From positions 505,592,442-505,656,441 of the forward strand of contig NC_081410.1 in NCBI RefSeq assembly GCF_030272615.1: DNA of 64,000 nucleotides, given 5' to 3'. This DNA is from Cryptomeria japonica. Its lineage: Eukaryota > Streptophyta > Pinopsida > Cupressales > Cupressaceae. Positions 1 through 11,787 of this stretch are shown here, one piece after another. Made by a program: the position numbers and the translations under genes. The notes below the pieces were generated by a model. It did no database searches. It saw only the letters and a program-made list of their open reading frames with translations, and was not told the origin of the DNA. Position 1 is the stretch's first letter; each line of letters opens with the position of its first letter.

Positions 1-172
1 TCATTGATTTACATATATGAGGAATTGCTTGCGTCCCACCCATTGCTTGAGCTATCCACTGCATTTCACAAGTACCCGTGATTTGTCATTCCTAGGTCAT
101 TGGAAGTCTTTTAATGTTGCCCCCATGCCTCGATTGTCGATGTTCAGTCTTCCCCTTTCGCCACCATGAATT
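1..172. other. Flanking DNA left of element A
   Basis: No coding or repeat signal is recognised here. The last five bases (168-172, GAATT) are the left target-site duplication of element A. The same five bases recur at 7940-7944, so this stretch and 7945 onward were contiguous before the insertion. Confidence 0.6.
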
Positions 173-1333
173 TGTTGGCATTTTTGTGGTTTATGATGTG
201 ATTGTCATTGATGGACACACACTTGTATTGAGATCCCCTTTATATGTATGGGCTTATGCTCAACTGGTATTTGTTCCAACCGGTATGTTGTATACTAGTC
301 TCTAGACTAGTGGTGATTTTGCAGAATGTGTTTCCAGGTCTGAAGCGGCATGTCGACTCCAAGCGGTTCGCAGATCACAAGCGGTATGAGGGAGCAAAGC
401 TGCACAACACATTCTTACCAGTCTTCATTTTTGTCAAACCGGCAACCGGTATTTTGTATGAACCGGTAATACTCTGTGATGAGTTACCAACCGGCATTTT
501 GTGATGAGTTACCAATCCACCGATTGTTTGACGGTGCCGACACATTGACGGTGATTCTTGTGTCGTGTTACTGAGTATGTCTAGATTCATTGAACCTAGG
601 AAATTGTAATGTAATCCTATTGAACCGACATGAAATCAGATTCCTTTAAAAGGACATCATGTCTAGGGTTTTCGAGTTGTTGTTGCTATTGCTGAAAGGG
701 TTAATGTCGAGCTAGGGTTTAAGGTGGAAGTTGAGAATGATCTTATCTGAGAAGATCAAGTTGTAATTGTGAGAGAGAGAGAAAAGACTAAAGTAATGCT
801 GGAATGCATTAGCTGTGAGCAATACTAGATCTAACCAAGCAGTTTGTGCTATTAGATAGATCAAACACTTGTTGATTACTCACATCTTTGACAAGTCTGT
901 AGCCCTTAACTGGGTAGGCCTCAAAGCCTTTGTAAAATACTCTAACAAGGTGGTTCACACATGTGAATCTAAAATCCTCTAACAAGGTAGTCTTTAATCA
1001 GACTTATCTCCTAACAGAGATTGAGATTCCTAACAGGATCTGTTCTGGTGAAGAACATTGTAAGACCTTAATCGGTCTGGTTTCTATTCTGCAAATAGTG
1101 ACTTGTGAGTTCCATCTCAACGTGGTTTTTCCCAGTTGGTTTTCCACGTCAAATATCATGTGTTATGGTTGTATTTCTTTTGTGGGTGAATGCTTTATTC
1201 ACAATTTGGTTTGCATGTGTGGTAACCGGTTTGACTGTCAGACTGCTTTAATGGTTTATCTTTAGACTGTGTAACTGTTTTTGTGCAGTAGTTTTTGGCA
1301 TACTAATTCACCCCCCCCTCTTAGTATTCATCA
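173..1333 (+). repeat. 5' LTR of element A
   Basis: It starts TGTTGGCATTTTTGTGG and ends with a C7-8 tract followed by TCTTAGTATTCATCA. The 3' copy at 6786-7939 matches it closely, with scattered substitutions and small indels. One example is a stretch near 535-555 that is shorter in the 3' copy. The divergence means the insertion is not brand new. Confidence 0.93.
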
Positions 1334-1335
1334 AT

Positions 1336-1347
1336 TGGTATCAGAGC
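1336..1347 (+). promoter_or_regulatory. Primer binding site of element A
   Basis: TGGTATCAGAGC lies two bases after the 5' LTR. It is the standard plant PBS complementary to the 3' end of initiator tRNA-Met. Confidence 0.92.
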
Positions 1348-1383
1348 CTACCTTTCTATAAGTTTAACCACTTGGAAAGAGAT

Positions 1384-2661
1384 ATGGGGGAATACACCTT
1401 GAGGGAACTTACTCAATGGCTCACTAAGTCTAAGCAAGCCTATGATGATCTTATGGTCAAATACAAGGCATCTCAACCAAAAAGGAGAGAACATGCAGAG
1501 AGGCCGATGGAACTATCTGAAAGTAGTTCTGAAGATGAAGCTAACATGGAAGCCATGATTGTTGAAGTGAATAAGCTGAATGATTCAAACTCCAATCTGA
1601 GAAAGGAGTTGGAAGGACTGACTATTTGGTTTAGTCAAGAGCTTGAGAACCGGAGAAAAGCTGAAGATCTGGTAAAGGACAGAGATCATGAGATCTCCAA
1701 GTTGAAACATGAGATTAGTGCACTGATTGCTCGCCTTCATGAGAGCAGAATGGAAAAAGAAGACATGCAAGGAGAACTAAACATTGCCATCTCAGAAAAT
1801 GCAAGTCTAATGGAGACAAACACTGCTATTTCCAAAGAACTCTTTGAGTCAAAGGAAATACTTGCTAAGTTTGGCAAAAGCACTGTCAAGCTAGAGCAAA
1901 AGCTTGAGTCATCTAGACCGGTGAAGAATACCAATGGTCTTGGTTTCTCTGGACATGAGGAAGGAGAATCCTCAGGAACAAATGCTGATGCATCAAAGAA
2001 GCAATCGGCACTCAAAAAAATAGGTAAGCAAAAATTCAAACCTATTTTCTTTAACTATCTTAAAGAAGGACACACTGCCAATGTATGTAGGAGCAAAGCC
2101 TACAATAATTTTCCTTATTTTATCAACAATGTACCTAGATCAAATAAGTTCAATGGTCATTGTTATGCATGCAACAAGTTTGGGCATAGAGCATTTGAAT
2201 GCAGGTCTATAATGGATAACACTAGAAGATATCCTCAGAGGACTCAAGGAACAGGTCTCGAACCTTTTATGAATCAGAACAACAACCGGTTTAATATCTT
2301 CAATCATCAGTCAAGAAGCAGTGGTCATCAAGCGGCAACCGGATGGAGAGAAATTTGTATGATCTGTCATGGTCATGGTCACACTGCTGCAACATGCAGA
2401 AGGAAGAATGGAAGCATGTACAACGGACCTTGGAGAGAACCTGGACTTGTTTGCTATCACTACAACAAACCGGGTCACATTGCAAGATTCTGCAGAAGTA
2501 GAAAAAGTATATCTGATGATATACTGGTTACTCAGGAAGGAGAAATTGATGTTGAAAAATTTCAAGGGGACATGAAGAAAACATGGAGGAAGAAACCAAC
2601 AATGTCAGAAGAGGAACCGGTTTCTACACCTAGTGTGGAAATATCAGAACCAGCAAACTAA
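1384..2661 (+). CDS. Gag-like nucleocapsid protein of element A
   Basis: An open frame of about 425 residues starting at the ATG at 1384 (MGEYTLREL). Residues ~30-185 are highly charged and predicted coiled coil. A KF...LE..LESSR...GLGF stretch near residues 175-200 matches the C-terminal half of SIRE-type Copia Gag and has a counterpart in element C. Four tandem zinc-knuckle units follow. Those near residues 260-273 and 325-338 are intact CX2CX4HX4C. Those near 222-236 and 357-370 have lost cysteines, consistent with G-to-A changes of TGC/TGT to TAC/TAT. The usual N-terminal UBN2-type Gag domain is absent. The frame has no internal stop although the rest of the element is broken, so it may have been the last part under selection. 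The likely role is RNA binding and packaging; that is inferred from the knuckles. Confidence 0.8.
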   Translation: MGEYTLRELTQWLTKSKQAYDDLMVKYKASQPKRREHAERPMELSESSSEDEANMEAMIVEVNKLNDSNSNLRKELEGLTIWFSQELENRRKAEDLVKDRDHEISKLKHEISALIARLHESRMEKEDMQGELNIAISENASLMETNTAISKELFESKEILAKFGKSTVKLEQKLESSRPVKNTNGLGFSGHEEGESSGTNADASKKQSALKKIGKQKFKPIFFNYLKEGHTANVCRSKAYNNFPYFINNVPRSNKFNGHCYACNKFGHRAFECRSIMDNTRRYPQRTQGTGLEPFMNQNNNRFNIFNHQSRSSGHQAATGWREICMICHGHGHTAATCRRKNGSMYNGPWREPGLVCYHYNKPGHIARFCRSRKSISDDILVTQEGEIDVEKFQGDMKKTWRKKPTMSEEEPVSTPSVEISEPAN

Positions 2662-3104
2662 GCCTCAAAGGCTTAGGGGGAGCAAATGGCGAAATGCTTT
2701 CGAACCCCCGGTTAACACCGGTAAAAGACCTTAACCGGTATGCTATACCTGTCGCTTGGCAGAAGATCGAAAACGGTAAAAAGGCAAATTAGGGTTTACG
2801 CCCTAATAGAGGAGCATTAATGAGGGTAGGTGAGAGACATGTATAAATGCATTTTTCAAATCATTTTTCACTATCTGTTTTCGAGCGAAGAAAAGTTTTC
2901 AAGTGCAGAGCGAAGAAAAGACAGTTTGAGCTTAGATTTCAAGAAATTGGATAACCTTGAAAGAGATTCAAATCTAGTTTGCAAGCGGTAGTGGAGAACT
3001 CAAAGCAGTGATTTGGTATCCGATGGAGAGTGAAGTGAAGAAGAATCAGGAAGCCCTAAATTCGCGTTTGAAAGGTATTTTTTGTGTTCTTGAAATACTC
3101 TTCA
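2662..3104 (+). other. Spacer between the two ORFs of element A
   Basis: No coding signal. A PPT-like CTTAGGGGGAGC sits at about 2673-2684, directly after the gag stop. This is the first of several GGGGGAG motifs in the element. The rest could be a leader for the downstream ORF, but no promoter is identified. Confidence 0.5.
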
Positions 3105-6100
3105 ATGGCTTCTGCATCTCATACCAGTTCAAGTACATCAATTGAGTCGAAAAGTTTTATTCAGAGGAAGTCAAAATATAATGCTTTGTCACAAGTCCCG
3201 GCTGGAGTCATAGTCGAAGAAGGAATTTCCAATTATATTGATTGCAAAATAGAAGACCTAGGGTCTTTAGCCATTCATACTCAGTTAGGTCTATTTTGCG
3301 GAAAGGACAAAAGGATCAAACTGGAGTTCAGTATCTTGGAGAAGAAGAAACTCCATAATGCGATATATTTTCTGGAAGACTTCACAGAGGATCACATCAG
3401 GATCATCTTGAGTAGAGTCCATGGTGACAAGATGTACCTAGAGAGGACGCATGATATCACGCCTGAGGCAATTCATGCAATCACTGGTTTCAGCAACACA
3501 AGGGAAGTACCAGCCCTAAGAACGGTAAGCAAAATGGAAATGACCAAGCTCGCCAGTTCAACAAGTGATTCATGAGGTATGACAGTTAATCCTATCAAGG
3601 ATGATCTGGTGAAATATGCTTGCATGGTGATAGGCTACAGAACATTCTCAGCCAGCAGGATTAATTTTGTATCTGCTGCAACGGTAAATGTCGCTTACCG
3701 GATGATTAAAGAAGATAAATCATTTCACCTATGCACCGGTATGCAGAGACAACTCCTATTAAATCTAAAAGCAATCAAAAAGGACAATTCACTAAGGTTT
3801 AAGTTTGGACAACTACTGGTAGGGTTGTTTTTCTATTTCCAAGCTACTTTCCTGGTGTAGGAGATGTCCAGTGGTCTCCTGACCAACCAGTAACCAAGCA
3901 GATAAAGGAAAGTGTGCAAGCCATTGGAACCGACTACCCTGAGGTACTGAACAAATATTTTGATGAGTTCAGAAGAAAGATGAGTCAGAGGGTAAGAATC
4001 TCAAGAGACATAGTGAAGAAATATGAAGATGACATCTGTTTCACCATTCAGGTGGACAAATGCTTAATGGAGGTTGTTGAGCCTAGAATAGAGGAAGTGG
4101 AGCCAATGGGCTATGAGGTTATGTATGACATGCTGGAAGGGTATGCCTCAACCCTTATTGCCTCACCTCTTGATCCAAAGGCTAAGAGGACCGGAACCTA
4201 CTTGGAGAGGATTGCACCGGTTGAAGAACCATCGGAGAAGAAGGGAAAAGAACCGGTAGCTAAGAAAGCTAAGGCAGTGCCTGCAGCATCGGCACCGACT
4301 ACCATTGTGACTCCAAGAGTGACCAAGCGGTCACCGGCAAAGAAGAAACCAGAGGTAACACCAGCAAAAGTCTTCGAAAGAAAGAGGAAGACTAAGGCAA
4401 ATGAACCGGACTCCGAAGAAACAGAGTCTGATGAACAGCCAAAGAAGGCAAGACAGACCAAGAAGATGAAGAAGAATGAACCGGCAACATCTGCATCGGT
4501 AAATATAGATATCTCCTCTTACAAACCTTTGACACATTGTCAAAGAACAGTAAAGAATATTAGGAGAAAGTTACTTCATGATTTAATAGATTATTATGAT
4601 GAATTCAATAGTGAGGAAAAAGATGAAGTACTACAAGAAATCATTCTTTATTTATGTAAAAATGACTGGTCACCATCAGAGATTAAATCTCAGACACCGG
4701 ATTCATTATTTAAAGCATTGGATAACAAATGGTGCATTGCCATTGAAAAGGAACATGAGATTAGGGAGAAATTTTTTGCACAATACTTCCCCGAACTCTC
4801 AAATTCAGAATTGTTTGATGTGTTGGATCAAAATAAAGGTCTCTTCTTCACAAGGAGAAGAAGACTCTGGTTGTTGGAGGGGAGATTTGATGATGTAGAA
4901 AAAGATACACATCAGCACATGGCCCATGCTATCAGATCTCACAAAGCATGAATGGCCAACCTCCAAGCGGAAAAGGAACTGGTTATTTCCAAACCAGATG
5001 ATGTTTTTGATGAGGAAGGAAACCTGGTGGAAGAACCAATTGACACCATAGATGTCGATGCCCTGGATGTAGAAGATCTCACTTAGGACATACCTTCTGA
5101 GGGAACTGGACAGGGGCAACAGACCGATCAGGGTGGTGAACAAGTTGTGGACACACAGCAAGCGGCAAAAGATCAGGATGAGAGAAAGAAGAAGAATGAA
5201 GATGAGAAATAGAAGAAAGAGGAAGAGAAGAGAAAAGATGAAGAGGAGAAAAGAAAAGATGAAGAGAAGAAGAAGCAAGAAGAAGAAAGGAAGAAGAAAG
5301 AAGAAGAGGACAAGGAAGAAAAGAAGAAGAAGGAAGAAGGAGAAAAGAGGAAGAAGGAAGAGGAAGAAAAAGAAGAAGAAAGAAGAGGAGAAGAAGAAGA
5401 AGGAAGAGGAAGAGAAGAAGAGAAAGGAAGAGGAAGAGAAAAAGAAGAGGGAAGAAGAAGAAAAGGAAGAGCAGAAGAGGAGAGCAGAGGAGAAGAAAAA
5501 GGAAGAGGAAGACAAGGAAGAAGAGAAGAGAAGAGAAGCGGAAAAGAAGAAAGCTGAAGAAGCCAAGGAACGAGAAGTAGCAAAAAGCTCTCAGGTGGAG
5601 ACTCTGAAGGCAACCGAAAGTCAACCCTCACCGGTTGATCTCTCTAGTCCTATCGATCTCCAATTTGCAAGCAAGTCGGAGCTTATGCAGAGCATCAAGG
5701 TTTCTCAAGAATGCCTTGAGATTATTCGCAGGAAAAAGGAACAGGACATCATTCAGACAGCTGTAGAAACACTTACCGGTTTAATCCCCAGTACTAATCT
5801 TCCTGACACTGATTCATCACTAGCACAACTCAAACTTTTGTGTACTATAATGGATGATCAGGTGCAGAGTCTAGAAGAAGCAGTAGAGGCCAATGTAAAG
5901 AAAGAGCACCAAAAGGCTCTTAATGATGCTCTAGTGAAGAAATTAAATGAGCTTAGGACTAAACTGCTAAAGGATCAAAAGGACATAAGGAGTGCCTTGG
6001 ATGAGGGAAACTTGCTACTCAGCAAAATTTGTCAACCTCATATGTTCTGTGATGATGTGCTAGCTAAGAAGCAACAGCTTCAAATGAACTTACAGTCCTA

Positions 6101-6551
6101 CTTGAGCACATTCAAGAATCCTTACAACTCCTTTGTAGCATATGGGCAAACCATTCACCGGTTCCAGATCCAGTCAGCCAAGATGGAGCAAGAGATCAGC
6201 ACAAGGTCTAGGGATTTGCAGGAGCTTCAACTAGTATTACTTCCACAACTGCAAATTCTCCAGAAGTGTTATCTGAACCTGGATGCCCTGACATTCACAC
6301 AAGAAATGAGCACAATAGATGCCATGGAGGAACAGGTATCACAGATGCAGACAGAGAAGGAAGTGGCAACCTCCCTACTTGAGTCTTGGTCCCTTTCCAT
6401 GAAACAATTTTTGCAGGACTATAAAGTGGTTTTGACAAGTATTATTCATTATTGTCATAAACTCTTTTATATATATATGGAAATAGGTTTTTCAGCGGTA
6501 CTTTGTCATTGTTGGCAAAGGGGGAGAAGTATATCTGGTTTTTGGTTTTAA
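3105..6551 (+). pseudogene. Second long ORF of element A, broken, function unknown
   Basis: One ancestral coding region of roughly 1,100 codons can be followed from the ATG at 3105 (MASASHTSS). It is broken by TGA at 3573, a frameshift near 3840, TGA at 4949, TAG at 5084 and 5210, and a frame switch inside the purine tract near 5200-5330. The order is: an N-terminal globular region of ~300 residues; a basic linker rich in K, P and E with nuclear-localisation-like clusters (~4200-4500); a lysine/glutamate tract; and a C-terminal helical, coiled-coil region (~5580-6430). The N-terminal region loosely resembles plant transposon-associated or mobile-domain proteins, but I do not recognise the family with certainty. 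No catalytic motif is seen. The minus-strand ORF of element F has the same overall layout. The tail after ~6440 is probably not part of the original protein, because a PPT-like GGGGGAG is read through. Confidence 0.6.
5160..5575 (+). repeat. Purine-only GAA/GAG microsatellite-like tract
   Basis: About 400 bp of almost pure A/G built from GAA, GAG, AAG and AGG triplets inside the second ORF of element A. It encodes lysine and glutamate in two frames and is the place where the reading frame of the ORF switches. The long serine/leucine/phenylalanine frames on the other strand are shadows of this tract. Confidence 0.85.
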
Positions 6552-6772
6552 AATTTTGAAATTTTGATATATCAAGGGAGAAGTATCTGTTTTGAAATTT
6601 TGATATATGCTATATGCTCTGATGATTATGCTTTGTATGCAAAATTGCTATACACTCTGTTGATTAAGGGATAGTGTATATGCTTAGGGGGAGCAATTTT
6701 GTTAATGGCAAGTTTTTGTTGTAAAACACTTAGATGTCAAAATTTTATTTTCCTAAGTGTTGCCATCAATGC

Positions 6773-6785
6773 CAAAGGGGGAGAA
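6773..6785 (+). promoter_or_regulatory. Polypurine tract of element A
   Basis: CAAAGGGGGAGAA immediately precedes the 3' LTR. The wider context (GTTGCCATCAATGCC before it) is nearly identical to the PPT of element H. Similar GGGGGAG motifs also occur at ~6515 and ~6686. Confidence 0.85.
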
Positions 6786-7939
6786 TGTTGGCATTTTTGT
6801 GGTTTATGTTGTGATTGTCATTGATGGACACACACTTTTATTGAGATCCCCTTTATATGTATGGGCTTATGCTCAACCGGTATTTGTTCCAACCGGTATG
6901 TTGTATACTAGTCTCTAGACTAGTGGTGATTTTGCAGAATGTGTTTCCAGGTCTGAAGCGGCATGTCGACTCCAAGTGGTTCGCAGATCACAAGGTACGA
7001 GGGAGCAAAGCGGCACAACACATTCTTACCAGTCTTCATTTTTGTCAAACCGGCAACTAGTATTTTGTATGAACCAGTAATACTCTGTGATGAGTTACCA
7101 ACCGGCATTTTGTGATGAGTTACCAATCCACCGATTGTTTGACGGTAATTCTTGTGTCGTGTTACTGAGTATGTCTAGGTTCATTGAACCTAAGAATTTG
7201 TAATGTAATCCTATTGGACCGACATGAAATCAGATTCCTTTAAAAAGACATCATGTATAGGGTTTTTGAGTTGTTGTTGCTATTGCTGAAAGGGTTAATG
7301 TCAAGCTAGGGTTTAAGGTGGAAGTTGAGAACGATCTTATCTGAGAAGATCAAGTTGTAATTGTGAGAGAGAGAAAAGACTGAAGTAATGCTGGAATGCA
7401 TTAGCTGTGAGTAATACTAGATCTAACCAAGTAGCTTGTGCTATTAGATAGATCAAACACTTGTTGATTACTCACATCTTTGACAAGTCTGTAGCCCTTA
7501 ACCGAGTAGGCCTCAAAGCCTTTGTAAAATCCTCTAACAAGGTGGTTCACACATGTGAATCTAAAATCCTCTAACAAGGTAGTCTTTAATCGGACTTATC
7601 TCCTAACAGAGATTGAGATTCCTAACAGGATCTGTTCTGGTGAAGAACATTGTAAGACCTTAACCGGTCTGACCTTAACCGGTCTGGTTTCTATTCTGCA
7701 GATAGTGACTTGTGAGTTCCATCTCACCATGGTTTTTCCCAGTTGGGTTTCCACGTCAAATATCCTATGTTATGGTTGTATTGCTTTTGTGGGTGAATGC
7801 TTTATTCGCATTTTGGTTTGCATGTGTGGTAACCGGTTTGACTATCAGACTGCTTTACTGGTTTATCTTTAGACTGTGTAAGTGTTTTTGTGCAGTAGTT
7901 TTTGGCATACTAATTCACCCCCCCTCTTAGTATTCATCA
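6786..7939 (+). repeat. 3' LTR of element A
   Basis: Direct repeat of 173-1333, starting TGTTGGCATT and ending TATTCATCA. It is followed immediately by the target duplication GAATT (7940-7944). Confidence 0.93.
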
Positions 7940-7944
7940 GAATT

Positions 7945-8290
7945 CTATACGCTCCGGAGGGCAATCGACCTTTGTTTCTCTTTTCTCTCTCTCCCACCTT
8001 GCCCCTACCATGGCACTAGGATGTATACACAGCGAAGAACGAGCTTACCAGTTCGAGGGAGGTATCTAGCAGAGGAAGCAGATATGCCTAAGTCTAAGAG
8101 CATACTATAAAGCATCTAATTTAAAGAGACTTGATTATTACAGTCATGATCAAACACAACATGCATCTTTCCAAAGAATTAGTTTCATGAAGATGTATCT
8201 AGGCCTAGAAGACAAAAAAAGTAGCTATAAGTTACAACAGTCATAAGTACAGGGATATATACCTATGAATAAGAATTAAAAGGAGTAAAC
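7945..8290. other. Spacer between elements A and B with one copy of a 33-bp repeat
   Basis: No gene is recognised. 8047-8079 matches 14137-14169 with one mismatch (core GGGAGGTATCTAGCAGAGG). The two copies lie on either side of element B. The short frame ATGGCACTAGG... at ~8010 stops after about 20 codons and is not called. Confidence 0.5.
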
Positions 8291-8647
8291 TGTTAGGGTT
8301 TCAAGCAGATCCGAAGCAAATATGAACTAACAATTATATGCAGATTTAAATACAAAAGATAAAGAAATAAAACATGACACAAATAACACAAAGATTTAAC
8401 GTGGTTCACCCAAAATGGGTTATGTCCACCATACACAGTCGTCCAATCTTTCTTATTATCCAGAAAAAATAGTACATCAACCTTACAATGCCTTAAGCAT
8501 CCCAACTGCTTATAACATGCATTTTTAGGGCAACAAACAAAGTCGGTCTTTTTAGGGTTTTATTACAATGTCGATTTTCATCAACAAAAAATGGCAAAAT
8601 TTTACTAAGTGTACAGTACTTTGCTGATCAGTCACCGCATATCAACA
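8291..8647 (-). repeat. 3' LTR of element B
   Basis: Read on the plus strand it runs TGTTAGGGTTTC ... ATATCAACA. It is 357 bp, shorter than the 453-bp right copy because it lacks a ~95-bp GC-rich block. Confidence 0.9.
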
Positions 8648-8662
8648 ATCTCCCACTTGGAT
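8648..8662 (-). promoter_or_regulatory. Polypurine tract of element B
   Basis: Minus-strand CCAAGTGGGAGAT next to the 3' LTR. A second CCAAGTGGGAGATTG copy lies at about 8686-8700. Confidence 0.75.
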
Positions 8663-8825
8663 ACTGAATAGGCTCCACACCAAACAATCTCCCACTTGGA
8701 GACTAATACTAGATGACACCATTGTACTTGCACAATCCGCTAGATAAAACACTGGGACTCGTCTGGTATAAATTCCACAATTATCAATCAAGAAGACCAA
8801 CAGAAACTGATGAAGAAATCAGCTT

Positions 8826-10559
8826 CTACTGTGGAACTACCTTCGTGAACATAGCGGCGGGATTCTCACTTGTGTGAATCTTCTCAAGCCATAACTGACC
8901 CTCCTCCAAAATAGTCCGGATGAAGTGGTACCTGAGTTGAATGTGCTTTGTCCTCGAATGAAAAGCAGAGTTCTTTGCAAGATGAATGGCACTCTGGCTA
9001 TCGGTATACAATGGGTGATCCTCCTGTGTCTGACCCAATTCCTCTAGAAAATATTGTAACCAAATCATCTTCTTGCTAGCTTCTGTAGCAGCAACATACT
9101 CAACTTCAGTGGTTGAAAATGCAACAACCTTTTGTAGCCTAGAAATCCAACTGACTGCAATTCCCCCTATAGTAAAAACATACCCTGTAGTACTCCTTCG
9201 TGAATCAATATCCCCTGCCAGATCAGAGTCAAAAAATCCACTCAGAGCAGCATTAGATCCTTTGAAACATAATGCCTTCGTAGTAGTTCCTATCAGATAC
9301 CGAAGAATCCATTTCATAGCATGCCAATGTTCCATACCCGGATTACTCATAAACCTGCTCACAACTCGCACTGCATGTGCAATATCTGGCCTTGTGCAAA
9401 CCATTGTATACATCAGACTGCTAACAACTGATGAATACGGGATGTTAGACATTTTATTTACCTCTTCCTGTGCCTTTGGGCACATCTCCTTAGTCAATTT
9501 TAAATGACTAGCCAAAGGTGTACTAACTGCTTTTGCATCTTGCATGTTAAATCTTTTCAACACCTTCTTTATATACTCGCTTTGGGACAAATTCAAGGTT
9601 CTATTTTTCCTGTCCCATGTAATCCTCATACCGAGAATTTTCTTAGCTGCACCCAAATCCTTCATAGCAAATGACCTGGCTAATTTCTGTTTAAGATCAT
9701 TTATGTGTTGCATGTTAGACCCAACAACAAGCATGTCATCAACATAAAGCAACAGGATAATATAACTGTCATTATCCAATCTCTTAAAATATACACAATG
9801 ATCAGAATGACATCTATGATAACCGTGTTCAGCCATGAAACTATCAAATTTTAAATACCATTGTCGGGGTGCTTGCTTTAGGCCATACAAACTTTTCTTC
9901 AACCTACACACCAAGTTCTCCTTACCTTTGACCTCATATCCCTATGGTTGCAACATATAAATTTCCTCCTCCAAATCTCCACGGAGAAAAGTTGTTTTGA
10001 CATCTAATTGTTCAAGATGTAAATCATTTGCAACCACAAGACTAAGTACAGTTCTAATTGAAGTCATTTTTACAACTGGAGAAAATATTTCATCATAATC
10101 TATACCCTTTTTCTATGCAAAACTTTTTACCACAAGTTTGGCCTTATATCTTTTCTGACCTCCTTCCTCCTCCTTTAGCCGATAAACCCATTTGTTAGGC
10201 AAGGCTCTTTTTTCTGCGGGTAAAGGGACTAAGTCCCAAGTCTTATTTTTCATCAAGGAGTCCATCTCCTCTTTCATGCCTAGCTCCCACTGTTGTTTGG
10301 CATCCACCTGCATTGCTTCTACATATTCTTCTAGTTCACCAGAATCAGTTAATAATATAGAATACAAAGAAGGAGAAAATATTTCAGGGGGTCTACTTGA
10401 CCTCGTAGAACGTCTAACACTTGCAGGAGTTTGTGGGACAATCTGTTGTTGCCGAGCATCAGGTACCTGTGGCATTTCATTTTCAGGAATCTCATCCAAC
10501 ACCACATATTCTTGTTTGTCTTGTTCATGCTTCTTTTCCTGCATCTGTTCTTTATACAT
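8826..10559 (-). pseudogene. Element B reverse transcriptase and RNase H
   Basis: The frame from 10559 downward gives the start of Copia RT (NKWVYRLKEE) and is cut by TAG at 10113, where the family has glutamine (G-F/Y-A-Q). It continues through EQLDVKT and, after another TAG, to [13 protein letters not shown] and the catalytic LLYVDDMLVVGS. RNase H follows: DSDLAGD, the STAEAEY-like STTEVEYVAATEA (altered), YTDSQSAI, and a TKHIQLRYHFIR end. A TGA at 10617 just upstream sits where a tryptophan is expected. All RT pieces share one frame, so decay is by stops and not indels. Confidence 0.85.
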
Positions 10560-10616
10560 AACCTTCTCATTGAATATAACATCTCTACTTCTAATTATTT
10601 TCTTATTTTCAAAATC

Positions 10617-11573
10617 TCATAACTGATAGCCATATTCATCTATCCCATATCCAATGAAGGTACATTTCTGAGATTTAGCATCAAGCTTGGTTTTGTTTTC
10701 TTTATCAACATGGACAAAAGCTTCACAACCAAAAGTTTTCAAAAAAGAATAATTTACCTTTTTACCAGTCCATGCCTCCTCTGGAATACCACCATCCAAA
10801 GGGGTTGAAGGTCCTCTATTTATCAAATAGATAGCAGTATGTAAAGCGTCTGCCCAAAAATGTAAGGGCAATCCAACATCCAATCTCATGCTCCTCACGC
10901 ATTCCATGATAGTCCTATTCATTCTCTCTAACACACCATTTTCCTGTGGAGTTCCTGGAACTATCTTCTGCTTTCAAATTCCATTTAAGGAGTAGTAATC
11001 TTCAAATTTTTTGCTGCAATACTCACCTCCATTATCCGATCTGAGACACTTCAACTTTTTGCCTGTCTCATTCTCAACCAAAGCTTTCCATTTCTTAAAA
11101 GTTTCAAAAACATCTGATTTTTGTTTTAGGAAATATACCCATGTTTTTCTAGTTGAGTCATCAATAAAAATAACATAATAACAAGAGCCACCAAGAGATG
11201 ATACCTGAGCTGGTCCCCATAGATCTGAATGTACAAGCTCTAACTTCTCACTCTTCTTCTCTTTCCCAACCTTGAGAAATCTGACTCTTTTCTGTTTACC
11301 ATAAACACAGTTTTCACAGAACTCTAAATCAATCTTCTTTAGTCTTGGCAATAGATTTTTGGAGTGAAGGGTTTTCATCCCTTTCTCACTCATGTGCCCA
11401 AGCCTATGGTGCCACATTATCGAAACTGTTCTTGCAACATCTATTGTTGTTGTCCCTGCAGTGACTTTATCTATAGCGACTAGGGTAGAGTAAGTGTTAC
11501 CAATACACAGATATAATGTGCCTACCTTCGCACCTTTAGCTACTACTAATGATCCTTTAGTGACCTTCCACAA
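10617..11573 (-). pseudogene. Element B GAG-pre-integrase and integrase
   Basis: The GAG-pre-integrase zinc motif is WHHRLGHMS...CENCVYGKQKR. The integrase core follows with HSDLWGP, FIDDSTRKTWVYF and CLRSDNGGEY. After a TGA at 10974, in the NGIRKQ stretch at a likely CGA arginine codon, the same frame resumes with ERMNRTIMECVRSM and FGCEAFVHV...FIGYG. DDE residues are recognisable. The whole catalytic unit is present but interrupted. Confidence 0.87.
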
Positions 11574-11787
11574 ACTGTCTGAGAAGGTAACTATGCAACC
11601 TTCACTACCTAGTTGCCCTGCAGAAATTAAATTTCTTCTTAAATTAGGAACATGTCTTACCTTCTGCAGAAACTAGTCATTTCCATTCTACAACTTGATT
11701 TTTATCTTTCCTTTTTCCAACAATTTGACAAGGCTCGTCATCACCCAAATATACCTGTCCAAAATCACCTTGAACATAATCTAGAAA

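Larger units (their letters stand above)
173..7939 (+). mobile_element. Element A: non-autonomous Copia-derived LTR retrotransposon
   Basis: A complete element flanked by a perfect 5-bp target duplication GAATT (168-172 and 7940-7944). It has two LTRs of about 1.16 kb (173-1333 and 6786-7939) that start TGTTGGCA and end TTCATCA. A tRNA-Met primer binding site lies 2 bp after the 5' LTR and a GGGGGAG polypurine tract lies just before the 3' LTR. The internal region has a gag-like ORF with zinc knuckles and a second long, broken ORF. No protease, integrase, reverse transcriptase or RNase H motif is visible, so it must depend on enzymes in trans. It resembles the TR-GAG/LARD class. Its ends and PPT resemble those of the autonomous Copia element H at 58048 onward, which suggests a helper family. 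Confidence 0.93.

Noticed and set aside
5133-5600. Lysine/glutamate-rich stretch as a trichohyalin- or caldesmon-like host protein
   Set aside because: It is low-complexity coding of a purine repeat inside a retroelement ORF. Similarity to such proteins would be compositional only.
4805-5631. Long minus-strand serine/leucine/phenylalanine-rich frames
   Set aside because: They are the complement of the purine GAA/GAG tract in element A and have no start context or homology.
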